Below, piece by piece: positions 16,807 to 25,744 of a DNA stretch of 64,000 bases (positions are counted from its first letter, which is position 1; each line of letters opens with the position of its first letter). The position numbers were made by a program, and so were the translations under genes. The stretch is from assembly GCF_016758255.1 (NCBI RefSeq), contig NZ_QYAD01000004.1, forward strand, positions 186,001 through 250,000. Reading direction: 5' to 3'. The notes under the pieces were generated by a model. That model was not told where the DNA came from. It was given only the letters and a program-made list of their open reading frames with translations, and did not search any database. This DNA comes from Leucobacter chromiireducens subsp. chromiireducens. GTDB taxonomy: Bacteria > Actinomycetota > Actinomycetes > Actinomycetales > Microbacteriaceae.

Positions 16807-16937
16807 CGCATACCTTTCGAAATGTTTCGTGCCGCCCAGAAAGCAGGCGAAGCTGATTACTCCCTGTTAGCTTAGCGCGAACCTGAGCGTTCCCCGAACC
16901 AACACCGGGTGTCGCGGAACTTCGGTTCGCGTTTTGG

Positions 16938-17315
16938 CTAGCTGAAGCTGTCTCCACAGGCGCAGCTGCCCTGTGCGTTGGGGTTGTCGATCGTGAAGCC
17001 CTGCTTCTGGATCGTGTCCTCAAAGTCAATCGTCGCACCGCTCAGGTACGGAACGCTCATCTGGTCAACGACAACCTCGACACCGTCGAAGTCAACAATC
17101 GCGTCGTTGTCGAGCTCCCGCTCGTCAAAGAAGAGCTGGTAGATCAGGCCCGAGCAGCCGCCCGGCTGCACGGCGATGCGGAGGCGAAGGTCGTCACGCC
17201 CCTCCTGTGAGAGCAGGCTACGCACCTTGTCCTGTGCGGCGGTGCTCAGTGCTACTCCGTGTGCGCTCTCGGATGCCGCTGCGGCGGTCTCGGGCGCGAT
17301 GGTCTCAGTGCTCAT
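16938..17315 (-). CDS. A-type iron-sulfur cluster insertion protein (ErpA/SufA family)
   Basis: The 125-residue protein carries Fe-S clusters from the assembly machinery to target enzymes. The three conserved cysteines are visible: one in QPGGCSGLIYQL and two in the C-terminal CACGDSF. VPYLSGATIDFEDTIQKQGF is the hallmark middle segment, and its end FTIDNPNAQGSC leads to the Cys pair. The ATG at 17315 has GAGGAG upstream, and a TAGACT -10 box lies about 35 bases before it (rc of 17351-17356). A homologue sits close to ctaC in M. tuberculosis (Rv2204c). It is divergent from the DUF3043 gene. Clients here may include the Rieske protein and GltBD. Confidence 0.92.
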   Translation of the reverse strand: MSTETIAPETAAAASESAHGVALSTAAQDKVRSLLSQEGRDDLRLRIAVQPGGCSGLIYQLFFDERELDNDAIVDFDGVEVVVDQMSVPYLSGATIDFEDTIQKQGFTIDNPNAQGSCACGDSFS

Positions 17316-17473
17316 TGAGTACTCCTCGCTCGGATAGTTCAGTTTGGCCCAGTCTACCTTCCCTGAGCCCGCAGGAAAGCCCCCGCCGAAGACGGTATTC
17401 TTGGGGACAGAGAACGTCCGCAGGGACGTGAGACACAGGGTGCGGAATGCCGCGCCAGATCGAGAGGACAGGC

Positions 17474-18049
17474 GTGTCAAAGAAGGACGCCGCGGCTGCG
17501 GCGGGCGCGAGCGCGCAGGAGACCCCGGACGAGCAGATCGGGAAAGGCCGGCCCACGCCGTCGCGAAAGCAGGCCGAGGCCGCCAACGCCCGCCCCATCG
17601 TGGGTTCCAAGGACAAGACGATGCAGAAGGAGCAGCGTCGCCAGCAGGCCGATGCGCGCGAACGCGCGCGTCTCGGCATGATGCAGGGCGATGAGCGCTA
17701 CCTCACCGTGCGCGACCGCGGCCCTCAGCGCCGCTTCGTGCGCGACTACGTTGACGCACGATGGAACATCGGTGAGATGCTCATCCCAATGATGCTCGTT
17801 GTGCTCGTGATGACGTTTATCCCGGGCGTGGTGCAGGTCATCAGCCTGGTGGCGATCTGGGCGTTCGTCGCGCTCGCGATTCTGGACTCGGTGTTCGTCG
17901 GCATGAAGCTGAAGCGTCTGCTCGCCAACAAGTTCGGTGCGGACAAGGTACAGCCTGGCTACCGCTGGTACGCCGCGATGCGAGCCATGCAGTTCCGCCC
18001 GCTGCGCGTTCCGAAGCCGCAGGTGAAGCGCGGCAACTACCCGAGCTAA
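17474..18049 (+). CDS. DUF3043 membrane protein
   Basis: The 191-residue protein matches the actinobacterial DUF3043 family. A charged N-terminal region contains KGRPTPSRKQAEAANARP, which is the family signature, and a basic coiled segment KTMQKEQRRQQADARERARL. Two adjacent hydrophobic helices follow (about residues 103-122 and 124-143), then a cytoplasmic tail with GYRWYAAMRAMQFRPLRVPKP. The function is unknown. Its position next to the Fe-S carrier and oxidase genes is conserved in Actinobacteria. The GTG at 17474 follows GAGAGGACA and gives MSKKDA; an ATG at 17447 is possible. Confidence 0.82.
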   Translation: MSKKDAAAAAGASAQETPDEQIGKGRPTPSRKQAEAANARPIVGSKDKTMQKEQRRQQADARERARLGMMQGDERYLTVRDRGPQRRFVRDYVDARWNIGEMLIPMMLVVLVMTFIPGVVQVISLVAIWAFVALAILDSVFVGMKLKRLLANKFGADKVQPGYRWYAAMRAMQFRPLRVPKPQVKRGNYPS

Positions 18050-18061
18050 GCTCCCCGCACT

Positions 18062-18107
18062 ACGACGAAGGGCTCGCGATCCAGCTGGATCGCGAGCCCT
18101 TCGTCGT
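18062..18107. terminator. Perfect 46-bp palindromic bidirectional terminator
   Basis: Positions 18062-18084 and 18085-18107 are exact 23-bp reverse complements with no spacer. It lies between the DUF3043 stop and the convergent pyrD stop, so it can end both transcripts. Confidence 0.85.
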
Positions 18108-18122
18108 TGCAGCGGGCGGCTG

Positions 18123-19172
18123 CTAGGCCGCGGCGCTCCCCCGGTACCCCGCACGCACCAGACCACGGTTGATGGCGCGTGCCCAGAGCGGCCCCTCGTA
18201 GATAAACGCGGTGAAGCCCTGCACCAGCGTCGCGCCGGCACGCAGTCGCTCATGAACGTCTTCGGCGGTCGTGACGCCGCCGACCGAGATCACGCAGAAC
18301 TCGGGATCCGGAACGACCGCGCGAATCCGCTGCAGCACCTCGAGTGCGCGATCTTTCAGCGGGGCGCCCGAGAGCCCACCCGCGCCCATTGCCTCGACCT
18401 CAGCCGCGTCGGCTTGCAGCCCCTCCCGCGAAATCGTCGTGTTGGTTGCGATGATGCCGTCGAGCCCGAGCCGCTGCGCAAGCTCAACGATTGCGTCGAT
18501 CTGTTCGTCAGCCATGTCGGGCGCGATCTTCACGAGCAGGGGCGTGCCCGCCGCCGCATCGCGAACCGCCGCCAGCAGCGGTTCGAGGAGTTCGACTTCC
18601 TGCAGCCCGCGCAGGCCGGGCGTGTTCGGAGAGGAAACGTTGACCGCGAGGTAGTCCGCAATGGGCGCCAGACGCTCAGCACTCCACACGTAGTCTGCGG
18701 TCGCGTCAGCAACCTCGGTGATCCGGCTCTTGCCGATGTTCACGCCGATGACGGGGCGGTGGCGGCGCAGACGGGCCTGCTCGATGCGAGGAACCGCAGC
18801 TGCCGATCCACCGTTGTTGAAGCCCATTCGGTTGATCAGACCGCGGTCGCCCACGAGACGGTACATGCGCGGCTTGGGGTTACCTGGCTGCGCGTGCTTC
18901 GTGAGCGTTCCCACCTCGACGTGACCGAAACCGATCTCGCCGAGGCCGATGATGCCATCAGCGTTCTTATCGAAGCCGGCCGCAAGGCCGAAGGGGCTCG
19001 GGAACTCGAGACCGAGCGCTCGCACCCGCAGTGCAGGATCCGGGGCGCAGAAGCGCCGCGCGATTCCGCCGAGCAGCGGCGTCGCCCGGATCACTCGGAA
19101 CGCAAGGTGATGAGCCGTTTCAGGGTCCATCCGCCGCAGCACGGTCGAGAAAAGCAGCGGGTAGAGGCGCAT
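18123..19172 (-). CDS. pyrD: Dihydroorotate dehydrogenase, quinone-dependent class 2
   Basis: The 349-residue flavoprotein oxidises dihydroorotate to orotate in pyrimidine synthesis and passes electrons to menaquinone at the membrane. The N-terminal helix region YPLLFSTVLRRMDPETAHHL is the class 2 membrane-associating segment. SPFGLAAGFDKNADGI and NRMGFNNGG bind FMN and substrate, NVSSPNTPGLRGLQ holds the catalytic Ser of class 2 enzymes, and TNTTISREGL and GGVTTAEDVHERLRAGA complete the FMN phosphate site. The ATG at 19172 has CAGGAG upstream overlapping the nrdR stop six bases away. It is the last gene of hisD-nrdR-pyrD. Confidence 0.95.
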   Translation of the reverse strand: MRLYPLLFSTVLRRMDPETAHHLAFRVIRATPLLGGIARRFCAPDPALRVRALGLEFPSPFGLAAGFDKNADGIIGLGEIGFGHVEVGTLTKHAQPGNPKPRMYRLVGDRGLINRMGFNNGGSAAAVPRIEQARLRRHRPVIGVNIGKSRITEVADATADYVWSAERLAPIADYLAVNVSSPNTPGLRGLQEVELLEPLLAAVRDAAAGTPLLVKIAPDMADEQIDAIVELAQRLGLDGIIATNTTISREGLQADAAEVEAMGAGGLSGAPLKDRALEVLQRIRAVVPDPEFCVISVGGVTTAEDVHERLRAGATLVQGFTAFIYEGPLWARAINRGLVRAGYRGSAAA

Positions 19173-19178
19173 ACGGGG

Positions 19179-19661
19179 TTACTCCTGAGGTGCAGCGGTT
19201 GTGGAATCGACGGCGCTGGGCTGCGCACGCAGCTCGGCGATGGCCGCATCGAAGTCGGCAAGGGAATCGAAGGCCTGGTAGACGCTCGCGAAACGGAGGT
19301 ACGCGACCGTATCGAGCTTACGCAGGTGCGGCAGAATAGCGAGCCCAATCTCGTTGGCGTCGAACTGCGCGATGCCGCTCGAGCGCACTGACTCCTCCAC
19401 CTGCTGCGCAAGGACCGCGAGATCGGCCTCGGTCACCGGGCGGCCCTGGCAGGCCTTGCGCACACCGCTCATGACCTTCTCGCGGCTGAACGGTTCGACA
19501 ACGCCTGAGCGCTTGATCACGGTAAGGCTCGCGGTCTCTGTGGTCGTGAAGCGGCGCCCGCACTCGGGGCACTGACGACGACGACGGATCGAGAGGCCAT
19601 CGTCGGCGGTTCGTGAGTCAATGACTCGCGAGTCGGGGTGGCGACAAAATGGACAGTGCAT
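19179..19661 (-). CDS. nrdR: Ribonucleotide reductase regulator NrdR
   Basis: The 160-residue protein is a full-length NrdR repressor. The N-terminal zinc ribbon has [15 protein letters not shown] and [11 protein letters not shown], giving four Cys ligands. An ATP-cone domain follows from about residue 46 ([21 protein letters not shown], core [11 protein letters not shown]). It senses ATP/dATP and binds NrdR boxes in front of ribonucleotide reductase operons. The C-terminal extension after [17 protein letters not shown] is normal in length. It starts at the base after the hisD stop codon and precedes pyrD, so nucleotide-related genes are grouped. No NrdR-regulated nrd operon is in the window. 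Confidence 0.95.
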   Translation of the reverse strand: MHCPFCRHPDSRVIDSRTADDGLSIRRRRQCPECGRRFTTTETASLTVIKRSGVVEPFSREKVMSGVRKACQGRPVTEADLAVLAQQVEESVRSSGIAQFDANEIGLAILPHLRKLDTVAYLRFASVYQAFDSLADFDAAIAELRAQPSAVDSTTAAPQE

Positions 19662-20975
19662 CTACTTGCCCTCCTCAAATCGAGCGCTGACAGCCTCGCC
19701 GTGAGCGGGGAGCCCCTCGGCCCCGGCGAGCGCGAGCAGCGGGCCCTCCGTCGCCGCGAGCGCGGCACGGTCATAGCTGATGATCTGTTGCGGGCGCAGG
19801 AACGTGTGCGCCCCCAGTCCCGCGGCGAAACGCGCAGTTCCCCCGGTCGGCAGTACGTGGTTCGATCCCGCGAGATAGTCACCGAGACTGACCGGCGTGT
19901 AGCTGCCCACGAAGATCGCTCCGGCGTCGGTGATGCCCGAGAGCACGTGTTCGTCGTCTCGGGTTTGGATCTCAAGGTGTTCGGGCCCGTACGCATTGCT
20001 CACGCGGACCGCGGTCCCAAGGTCATCGACGAGGATCACGGCTGACTGCGGGCCCGCGAGTGCGACGGCCACGCGCTCGGCGTGGCGGGTGAGCGGCGCG
20101 CGCGCCTGGACCTCACGCTGCACGCGCTCGGCGAAATCCGCGGAGTCGGTCACGAGAACCGACGCCGCCGCCTCATCGTGCTCGGCCTGGCTGATCAGGT
20201 CAGCTGCCACGAAGCGCGGGTCTGCTGAGTCGTCGGCGATCACGAGAATTTCGGTGGTGCCGGCCTCCGAGTCGATCCCGACGAGCCCACTCACCACCCG
20301 CTTCGCCGCGGCAACAAAGACGTTGCCAGGACCGGTGACCACGTCAACCGGGTCGAGGCCGATTTCGGGCACCCCGTGCGCGAATGCGGCGATCGCCCCG
20401 GCTCCGCCAATCGCGTAGACCTCGTCAATGCCGCAGAGGGCGGCCGCCCAGAGCACCGCCTGGTGCGGCAGACCGGCGTTGTCGGACTGCGCGGGCGAGG
20501 CGAGCGCGAGACCGGGCACCCCTGCGGTTTGCGCGGAAACGGCGTTCATGATCACCGAGGACGGGTACGCGGCCTTCCCACCAGGAGCGTAGAGCCCGAC
20601 CCGGGAGACGGGCTGCCAGCGCTGGCGAATCACCGCGCCGTCGCCGATCTGCGTGGTCTGCGGGGCCGGCACCTGCGCGGCGGATCCCAATCGAAGCCGC
20701 GCAATGAGCTCTTCGAGTGCCGCGCGCACGTCTGCCGGGCAGTCACTCAGCGATCCGCTAATGGCGTCAACGGGCACGCGGAGCGCATGCCCCTCCACAC
20801 CGTCGAAGTCGCGAGCCTGCTGGCGCAGCGCCGCCTCGCCTCGCTCAGCGACCGCGGCAACGAGCGGACGCACACGCTCGACTGCCACCTCCGCACCCAT
20901 CGCGGCGCGGGGCACCAGTTTCAGCAGCTCGCTCCGAGAGAGCTGCTGCCCCCGGAGATCAGTCATACGCATCAC
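19662..20975 (-). CDS. hisD: Histidinol dehydrogenase
   Basis: The 437-residue zinc enzyme performs the last two oxidations of histidine synthesis, histidinol to histidine, using NAD. The zinc and substrate ligands are in LISQAEHDEAAASV (Gln and His), with later His residues in GPEHLEI and the family end motif GLGAHTFLRPQQIISYD. DVVTGPGNVFVAAAKR is the NAD-site loop. The minus-strand start reads GTG-ATG-CGT-ATG. The GTG at 20975 lies six bases after a TAGACT -10 box and is the best start for a leaderless message; ATG at 20972 or 20966 would also keep the protein intact. It leads nrdR and pyrD. Confidence 0.93.
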   Translation of the reverse strand: MMRMTDLRGQQLSRSELLKLVPRAAMGAEVAVERVRPLVAAVAERGEAALRQQARDFDGVEGHALRVPVDAISGSLSDCPADVRAALEELIARLRLGSAAQVPAPQTTQIGDGAVIRQRWQPVSRVGLYAPGGKAAYPSSVIMNAVSAQTAGVPGLALASPAQSDNAGLPHQAVLWAAALCGIDEVYAIGGAGAIAAFAHGVPEIGLDPVDVVTGPGNVFVAAAKRVVSGLVGIDSEAGTTEILVIADDSADPRFVAADLISQAEHDEAAASVLVTDSADFAERVQREVQARAPLTRHAERVAVALAGPQSAVILVDDLGTAVRVSNAYGPEHLEIQTRDDEHVLSGITDAGAIFVGSYTPVSLGDYLAGSNHVLPTGGTARFAAGLGAHTFLRPQQIISYDRAALAATEGPLLALAGAEGLPAHGEAVSARFEEGK

Positions 20976-20981
20976 GCGTCC

Positions 20982-20987
20982 AGTCTA
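20982..20987 (-). promoter_or_regulatory. -10 element TAGACT of a leaderless hisD-nrdR-pyrD promoter
   Basis: TAGACT on the minus strand is followed by six bases and the GTG at 20975. No Shine-Dalgarno precedes the start. Confidence 0.6.
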
Positions 20988-21096
20988 CCCGGGCAGAGAA
21001 GTGTTGCCGCGCGGCCCCACTGCCCCTCATTCCGCGCGCTTCACCAGCCGCGCGCGTCTGACAGGATGGACACGGACCACGCAGGAGGCGCGCACG

Positions 21097-21849
21097 ATGA
21101 CAGCACTGACGGGCGCCCTGACGCTCGCACTCATTCTCGCGGGGTCAGCCGCACAACGCATGGCGGGCCTGGGCTTCGCTCTGTTGGTCGCGCCCTTTAT
21201 GACCCTGGTGCTCGGCGCGCACGAGGGCGTGCTCCTCGTGAACCTGCTCGGCGTGCTCTCGAGCGTGCTGATTCTGCCGCGAGTGTGGCGGAGCATTGAC
21301 TGGTCCATGTTCCGCTGGCTCGGCAGCTTCGCCGTGATCGGCGCAGTGCTCGGCGCCTGGCTCGGGCAGCGCTTCTCCCCCGCCGTCATGTCCGTGACCG
21401 TGGGGGCGATTGTGATCGTGGCGCTCGGCGCATCGCTCGTGCTGCAGAATGCCCGCTTCACGACTGAGCCTCGTGGACCGCGCGCCGCGGCGGGCTTCAT
21501 CTCTGGCCTCACGAATGCGCTCGCGGGCGTGGGCGGCCCGGCGGTGAGCGCCTACGCCGTGTTGACGCGGTGGCCGCAAACCTCGTTCGCCGCGACACTG
21601 CAGCCCTACTTCATTCTGGTCGGCGCGACCTCCGCAATATCAAAGTTGCTCATGGACCCGTCGGGGATCCCCGAGGCCGCCTGGTGGTTCTGGGGCCTCG
21701 TCGTGATGACGGTGCTGTGCGGGATCGCGGCCGGCGAGCGACTGCTCCGCGTCGTGACGCCAACACAGGTGCGACGCTTCGTGATTCTCCTCGCGTTTGT
21801 CGGCGCAGGTGCGTCGCTGGTCCGCGGCGTGTGGGACCTCCTCGGCTAA
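21097..21849 (+). CDS. TSUP/TauE-SafE family membrane permease
   Basis: The 250-residue protein has about eight hydrophobic helices and the two-repeat arrangement of the TSUP family: GLGFALLVAPFMTLVLG in the first half and GFISGLTNALAGVGGPAVS in the second, each with the family's Gly-rich turn. Family members export sulfite, sulfoacetate or other small organosulfur or organic anions; the substrate here is unknown. CAGGAGG at 21082-21088 sits before the ATG at 21097. It is divergent from hisD, and its stop overlaps the stop of the convergent methyltransferase by four bases, so antisense interference at the ends is possible. Confidence 0.85.
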   Translation: MTALTGALTLALILAGSAAQRMAGLGFALLVAPFMTLVLGAHEGVLLVNLLGVLSSVLILPRVWRSIDWSMFRWLGSFAVIGAVLGAWLGQRFSPAVMSVTVGAIVIVALGASLVLQNARFTTEPRGPRAAAGFISGLTNALAGVGGPAVSAYAVLTRWPQTSFAATLQPYFILVGATSAISKLLMDPSGIPEAAWWFWGLVVMTVLCGIAAGERLLRVVTPTQVRRFVILLAFVGAGASLVRGVWDLLG

Positions 21850-23468
21850 GCCTCGGGGAACTGCGCCTCGGTCGAGTTCGCCGGCGCAGGTGTCAGCATA
21901 CCCAGCCAGGCAAGCTCGCGTGCGCCGCTGACGATCGCCTCGCTCGCGGCGGCCGCATCAACTTCGAGCAGCTGAGCAAGGGCGTCGGCGATCTGCCCCA
22001 TGGTGAGGTCGCCGTCGCTCGCTCCCACCGCGGCAGCAAGCAGCGGATCGGCGGTGACGCGCCGCGCGATGGGCCGGTCGGTGACCAACGTGATCGCGTG
22101 GGGTGCTTCAGCGCCCGGCGTGTGGATCCGTTCGTCGCTCACCGCGTCAGAGACGAGCCAGCGCGTTGCCAGCACCTCGGCGTCGCTCATGCGCGCGGCG
22201 ACGCTCCCCGCGGTGAACGCGTCCTCGAGCTGCGCACCGAGCCCAACGCTTGCAAGCGCACCGGTCGCCTGTTCAACGTGCACGAGCGGCTCGCTCATGC
22301 TTCCGGGCAGCCCGCGCCGGACCCGGATCGCCCCGAGTCCGATCGAGACGATGCGCCGCACGGCGAAGTCGTCGAGCCAGGCCGCGAGCAGCGCATCGAA
22401 CTCGACGCTGCCCGGTCGGGCACCCCCGTCGCGAGCCCATGTCTCGGCGTACTGCATGGGATCAACCCGATCCCGCTCGATCACCCACGCCGACAGCTCG
22501 GCAATGCCCGCCCCGGCAATCCAGTCAGACACACGGTGCAGTCCGTTCCCGCCCCACGGGGTCTCCCAGTTCGCGAGGCACAACAGCGTACCGCCGGGCA
22601 GAAGGTGCGCAGGGCCCGCGGTCACGACCGCCTCAGCGAGGGCATCACCGACGAGACCGCCATCGCGGTACTCGTACACGGGACCATCACCGGTGCGGGG
22701 AGTAATCACAAAGGGCGGGTTCGAGAGGATCAGATCGAACTGCTCACCGGCGACGGGCTCGAACAGGCTTCCCGCTCGGAACTCAATCGCTCCCCCGAGC
22801 CCGTTCAACTCTGCGTTTGCGCGAGCAAGCATGAGCGCGCGCTCCGAGATATCGGTCGCCACCACGTGCCCACCGCGCTGCGCGAGGTGGAGGGCGACGA
22901 TGCCGCACCCTGTGCCGAGATCAAGGGAGCGGTCCACCCGTCCGCCGGGTGCCTGCGCGATGAGCGAGCGGGTCGCGCCGCCCACCCCCATCACGTGGTC
23001 AGGTCGAGCGGGCCCCCGCCGCAACTGGTCATCAAGGTCGGAGAGGATCCACCAGACGAGCGGCTCCTCCGCTGCACTGTCCACGACCGCAACAGGATTC
23101 AGCGAGAGGGCCGCCGCGTAGTGCTGCACGTCGGCGTAGGCGGGATACTGCCCAGGTGCAGCATCGCCGCGCACGCCGCCAGGGGCCTCGGCCTCGATCA
23201 AGCCGAGCTCTCGCGCGCCGGCCGCGCCCAGTTCCGGCAGCGCGGCATCGATCTCGTGCTGCGCGACCGCCTCGCCCAGCAGAAACAGGCTGATGAGTGT
23301 GCTGCGTGCGCTCGTCGGGCGCTCTGCCAGGGCACGGCGTCCGGGCGCAAACACACCGCGCTGCCGCGCTCCATCCGCGGGCTCGCCCAGCAGCGCGGTC
23401 ACTGAGGCTGGGCTGAAATCGGCAGCAGCGAGGTCGGCGCGGAGACGGGAGAGCAGTGCGGAGTCCAT
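21846..23468 (-). CDS. Two-domain SAM-dependent methyltransferase (HemK/RlmF-like NPPF type)
   Basis: The 540-residue protein has an N-terminal winged-helix-like region (about 1-160), a Rossmann methyltransferase core, and a C-terminal unknown domain from about 350. SAM motif I is SLDLGTGCGIVALHLAQRGG near residues 182-201, followed by VVATDISERAL. The catalytic motif LSNPPFVITP near residue 255 is the NPPF/Y type found in N-methyltransferases acting on Gln of release factors or on adenine/guanine of RNA. The full three-part architecture is found in Actinobacteria as a 500-residue conserved methyltransferase of unknown target. The ATG at 23468 lies six bases after TACCCT. Confidence 0.85.
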   Translation of the reverse strand: MDSALLSRLRADLAAADFSPASVTALLGEPADGARQRGVFAPGRRALAERPTSARSTLISLFLLGEAVAQHEIDAALPELGAAGARELGLIEAEAPGGVRGDAAPGQYPAYADVQHYAAALSLNPVAVVDSAAEEPLVWWILSDLDDQLRRGPARPDHVMGVGGATRSLIAQAPGGRVDRSLDLGTGCGIVALHLAQRGGHVVATDISERALMLARANAELNGLGGAIEFRAGSLFEPVAGEQFDLILSNPPFVITPRTGDGPVYEYRDGGLVGDALAEAVVTAGPAHLLPGGTLLCLANWETPWGGNGLHRVSDWIAGAGIAELSAWVIERDRVDPMQYAETWARDGGARPGSVEFDALLAAWLDDFAVRRIVSIGLGAIRVRRGLPGSMSEPLVHVEQATGALASVGLGAQLEDAFTAGSVAARMSDAEVLATRWLVSDAVSDERIHTPGAEAPHAITLVTDRPIARRVTADPLLAAAVGASDGDLTMGQIADALAQLLEVDAAAASEAIVSGARELAWLGMLTPAPANSTEAQFPEA

Positions 23469-23474
23469 CCCTCT

Positions 23475-23480
23475 AGGGTA
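23475..23480 (-). promoter_or_regulatory. -10 element TACCCT of a leaderless methyltransferase promoter
   Basis: TACCCT on the minus strand, then AGAGGG (six bases), then ATG at 23468. The purine run touches the start codon, too close to serve as a ribosome-binding site. Confidence 0.55.
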
Positions 23481-23526
23481 GGCCCCGCCCGCTGCTCCCG
23501 CGTCCGGCCGCGCGTGCTCGGGAGCG

Positions 23527-24171
23527 CTAGTACGCCAGGGTGAACCGAGCGCGTCGATGCTCAGGCGTCTCGATCTCGTCTACCACGCCGACACCGAAGT
23601 CGGCGCCAGAGATCGCCGACTCGCCGGCGGCATCGGTGAGAAGCACGTCGCCGCCGACACGGTACTCCCCCGTGTACTCGCCGGCGGCCCAGGGGCCAAA
23701 CGAGCCGGCCGGGCTCACGTAGAACCAGTCGAGGCTCTCGGGCGTGACCCGCAGATCATCGAGTACCCCGCCCATCTCCGCGGCTTCGGGCTTGATCTCG
23801 TCCGGGAAGCCCGGGCCGTTCATGACCAGGTCGCCGCCCTCGCTCTGCAAGAGCGATCCGGCGCCGCCCACCACGCCGAGGCGCACGCCTGCTGCGTCAG
23901 CCTCCGCCGCGAGCTGGGCGATCGCGGGGCGCAGAGCTCCGGCCATGTCGCCTCGCGGCGATGCCGCAACCACTACCACGTCCGCTGCAGCCAGAATTCG
24001 CGCGCGATCCGCCGGATCAAGGAGTGAACCCTGCGTGTATTTCACGCCGGCGAGCTGCTGCGCCACTTCCCCACGGCTGACGCTCGTCACATCGAAGCCA
24101 CGCACCGCCGCGGCCTCCGCGATGTGCGCGCCCGCGTAGCCGCTGCCGCCGATGATCGTCACTCTGGTCAT
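23527..24171 (-). CDS. NAD(P)-binding Rossmann protein (NmrA/YwnB-like)
   Basis: The 214-residue protein is an atypical short-chain dehydrogenase of the NAD(P)H-binding type. It begins MTRVTIIGGSGYAGAHIAEA, the GxxGxxG dinucleotide loop. VVVAASPRGDM and GVVGGAGSLL are the following strands, and SLDWFYVSPAGSFGPW is the substrate-side segment. There is no YxxxK catalytic pair at the usual place, so it may be a redox sensor or a flavin/epimerase-like enzyme rather than an alcohol dehydrogenase. The ATG at 24171 follows AAGGGAC. It is a single gene between the methyltransferase and gltD. Confidence 0.8.
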   Translation of the reverse strand: MTRVTIIGGSGYAGAHIAEAAAVRGFDVTSVSRGEVAQQLAGVKYTQGSLLDPADRARILAAADVVVVAASPRGDMAGALRPAIAQLAAEADAAGVRLGVVGGAGSLLQSEGGDLVMNGPGFPDEIKPEAAEMGGVLDDLRVTPESLDWFYVSPAGSFGPWAAGEYTGEYRVGGDVLLTDAAGESAISGADFGVGVVDEIETPEHRRARFTLAY

Positions 24172-24274
24172 GCCGATGTCCCTTCGTCGATGCTGGTCGC
24201 GAGGATCGCGGCCCCTCCCGGAAAACCGGGCTGAGGCTCACCCTATTCCCCGTGGCCATGCCAGCGCCGGAATA

Positions 24275-25744
24275 TCAGGCGAGCGGGCGATCATCGGCGG
24301 TCACGGGGCTCGGCAGCACCGTGCTGCCGGTGAGGAAGCGGTCCACTGCCGCCGCCGCCGCTCGCCCCTCCGCGATCGCCCACACGATGAGCGACTGCCC
24401 GCGCCCGGCATCACCGGCGACGAACACGCCGGGATATTCGGTTGCGTACTCGCTCGTGCGGGCGAAGCCACCCCGCTCATCGCGCGGCAGGGCGAACGCC
24501 GCATCCGAGATCTCCTCGGGGCCCGAGAACCCCATTGCGATCAGCACCAGGTCGGCCGGGATCACGTGTTCGGTCCCCGGGATCGGCTCGCGCCCGCGCT
24601 CGGTGAAGCCGGTCTCCGCAACACGCAGACCACGCACTGCAGCGAGAGCCGGGGCATCCGCTGACTCATCACTCAGAAACTCGACCGTCGACGCCAGGTA
24701 ACGCCGTTCGCCGCCCTCCTCGTGCGAGCTGCTCACTTCAAAAAGCGTGGGGTGCGTGGGCCAGGGCTGCGCCTCACTCCGCTCTCCCCCTGGCCGACGG
24801 CCGATTGCCAGGCTCGTAACCGACCGCGCACCCTGCCGATGCGCGGTGCCCACGCAGTCAGCGCCCGTGTCGCCGCCGCCAATCACCACGACATGCTTCC
24901 CGGCCGCGTCGAACGGGCTCACATCAATCGCCCCGCGCTGCACGCGGTTCGCCGCGCTGAGGAATGCCATCGCGGGGAGCACTCCAGCAAGGTCGCGGCC
25001 GGGAACAGGAAGTTCACGGGGCACCGTCGACCCCGTGGCGACAACGACTGCGTCGAACCGGCGGCGGAGCTCTCCCCAACTCATATCGCGTCCGATCTCA
25101 ATGCCGCAGCGGAACCGGGTGCCCTCCGCCTTCAGCTGCTCGATCCTCCGCGAGACCAGCGCTTTCTCGAGCTTGAAATCCGGGATCCCAATGCTCAGGA
25201 GCCCACCGGGCACCTCATCTCGTTCGTAGACCGCGACCGTGTGTCCCGCCCGCGTCAGCTGCTGCGCTGCGGCGAGCCCGGCGGGCCCAGACCCCACCAC
25301 CGCGACCGTCTTGCCCGTGAGTCGCGCCGGCGGCTGCGGCTGCACCCAGCCCTGCGCAAACGCCTCATCGATGATGTTGTTCTCGATCTGCTTGATCGTC
25401 ACCGCGGGTTGCGAGATGCCGAGCACACACGCGGATTCGCAGGGTGCCGGGCACGCTCGGCCCGTGAACTCCGGGAAATTGTTCGTCGCGTGCAACCGCT
25501 CGATCGCTTCATGCCCGCGCCCGCGATGCACCAGGTCGTTCCACTCGGGAATCAAGTTGCCGAGCGGGCAGCCCTGATGGCAGAAAGCGACCCCACAGTC
25601 CATGCAGCGTGAGGCCTGGCGTGCCACCAGCGTGGGATCAGCCGGGTCCACCACCTCTCGCCAATCGCGCAGCCGAATGGCCACCGGTCGCTTCTCGGTG
25701 AGCTCGCGCTCACGCACCTGCAAAAAACCGTGCGGATCAGCCAT
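24275..25744 (-). CDS. gltD: Glutamate synthase small subunit (NADPH)
   Basis: The 489-residue flavoprotein passes electrons from NADPH via FAD and Fe-S clusters to GltB. The N-terminal domain has two Cys clusters, CMDCGVAFCHQGCPLGN and RACPAPCESACVLG, which bind 4Fe-4S. The FAD loop is VVGSGPAGLAAAQQL (near residue 150) and the NADPH loop is VVIGGGDTGADCVGTAHRQG (near 300). The C-terminal GVFVAGDAGRGQSLIVWAIA is the second FAD contact. GGAGG stands before the ATG at 25744, which lies eight bases inside the end of gltB, so translation is coupled. The larger frame to 25837 is a gltB shadow. Confidence 0.96.
   Translation of the reverse strand: MADPHGFLQVRERELTEKRPVAIRLRDWREVVDPADPTLVARQASRCMDCGVAFCHQGCPLGNLIPEWNDLVHRGRGHEAIERLHATNNFPEFTGRACPAPCESACVLGISQPAVTIKQIENNIIDEAFAQGWVQPQPPARLTGKTVAVVGSGPAGLAAAQQLTRAGHTVAVYERDEVPGGLLSIGIPDFKLEKALVSRRIEQLKAEGTRFRCGIEIGRDMSWGELRRRFDAVVVATGSTVPRELPVPGRDLAGVLPAMAFLSAANRVQRGAIDVSPFDAAGKHVVVIGGGDTGADCVGTAHRQGARSVTSLAIGRRPGGERSEAQPWPTHPTLFEVSSSHEEGGERRYLASTVEFLSDESADAPALAAVRGLRVAETGFTERGREPIPGTEHVIPADLVLIAMGFSGPEEISDAAFALPRDERGGFARTSEYATEYPGVFVAGDAGRGQSLIVWAIAEGRAAAAAVDRFLTGSTVLPSPVTADDRPLA

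Noticed and set aside
16867-16886. Possible IdeR/DtxR iron box upstream of ctaC
   Set aside because: Only the left half resembles the consensus; the right half needs a shift of one base and matches poorly.
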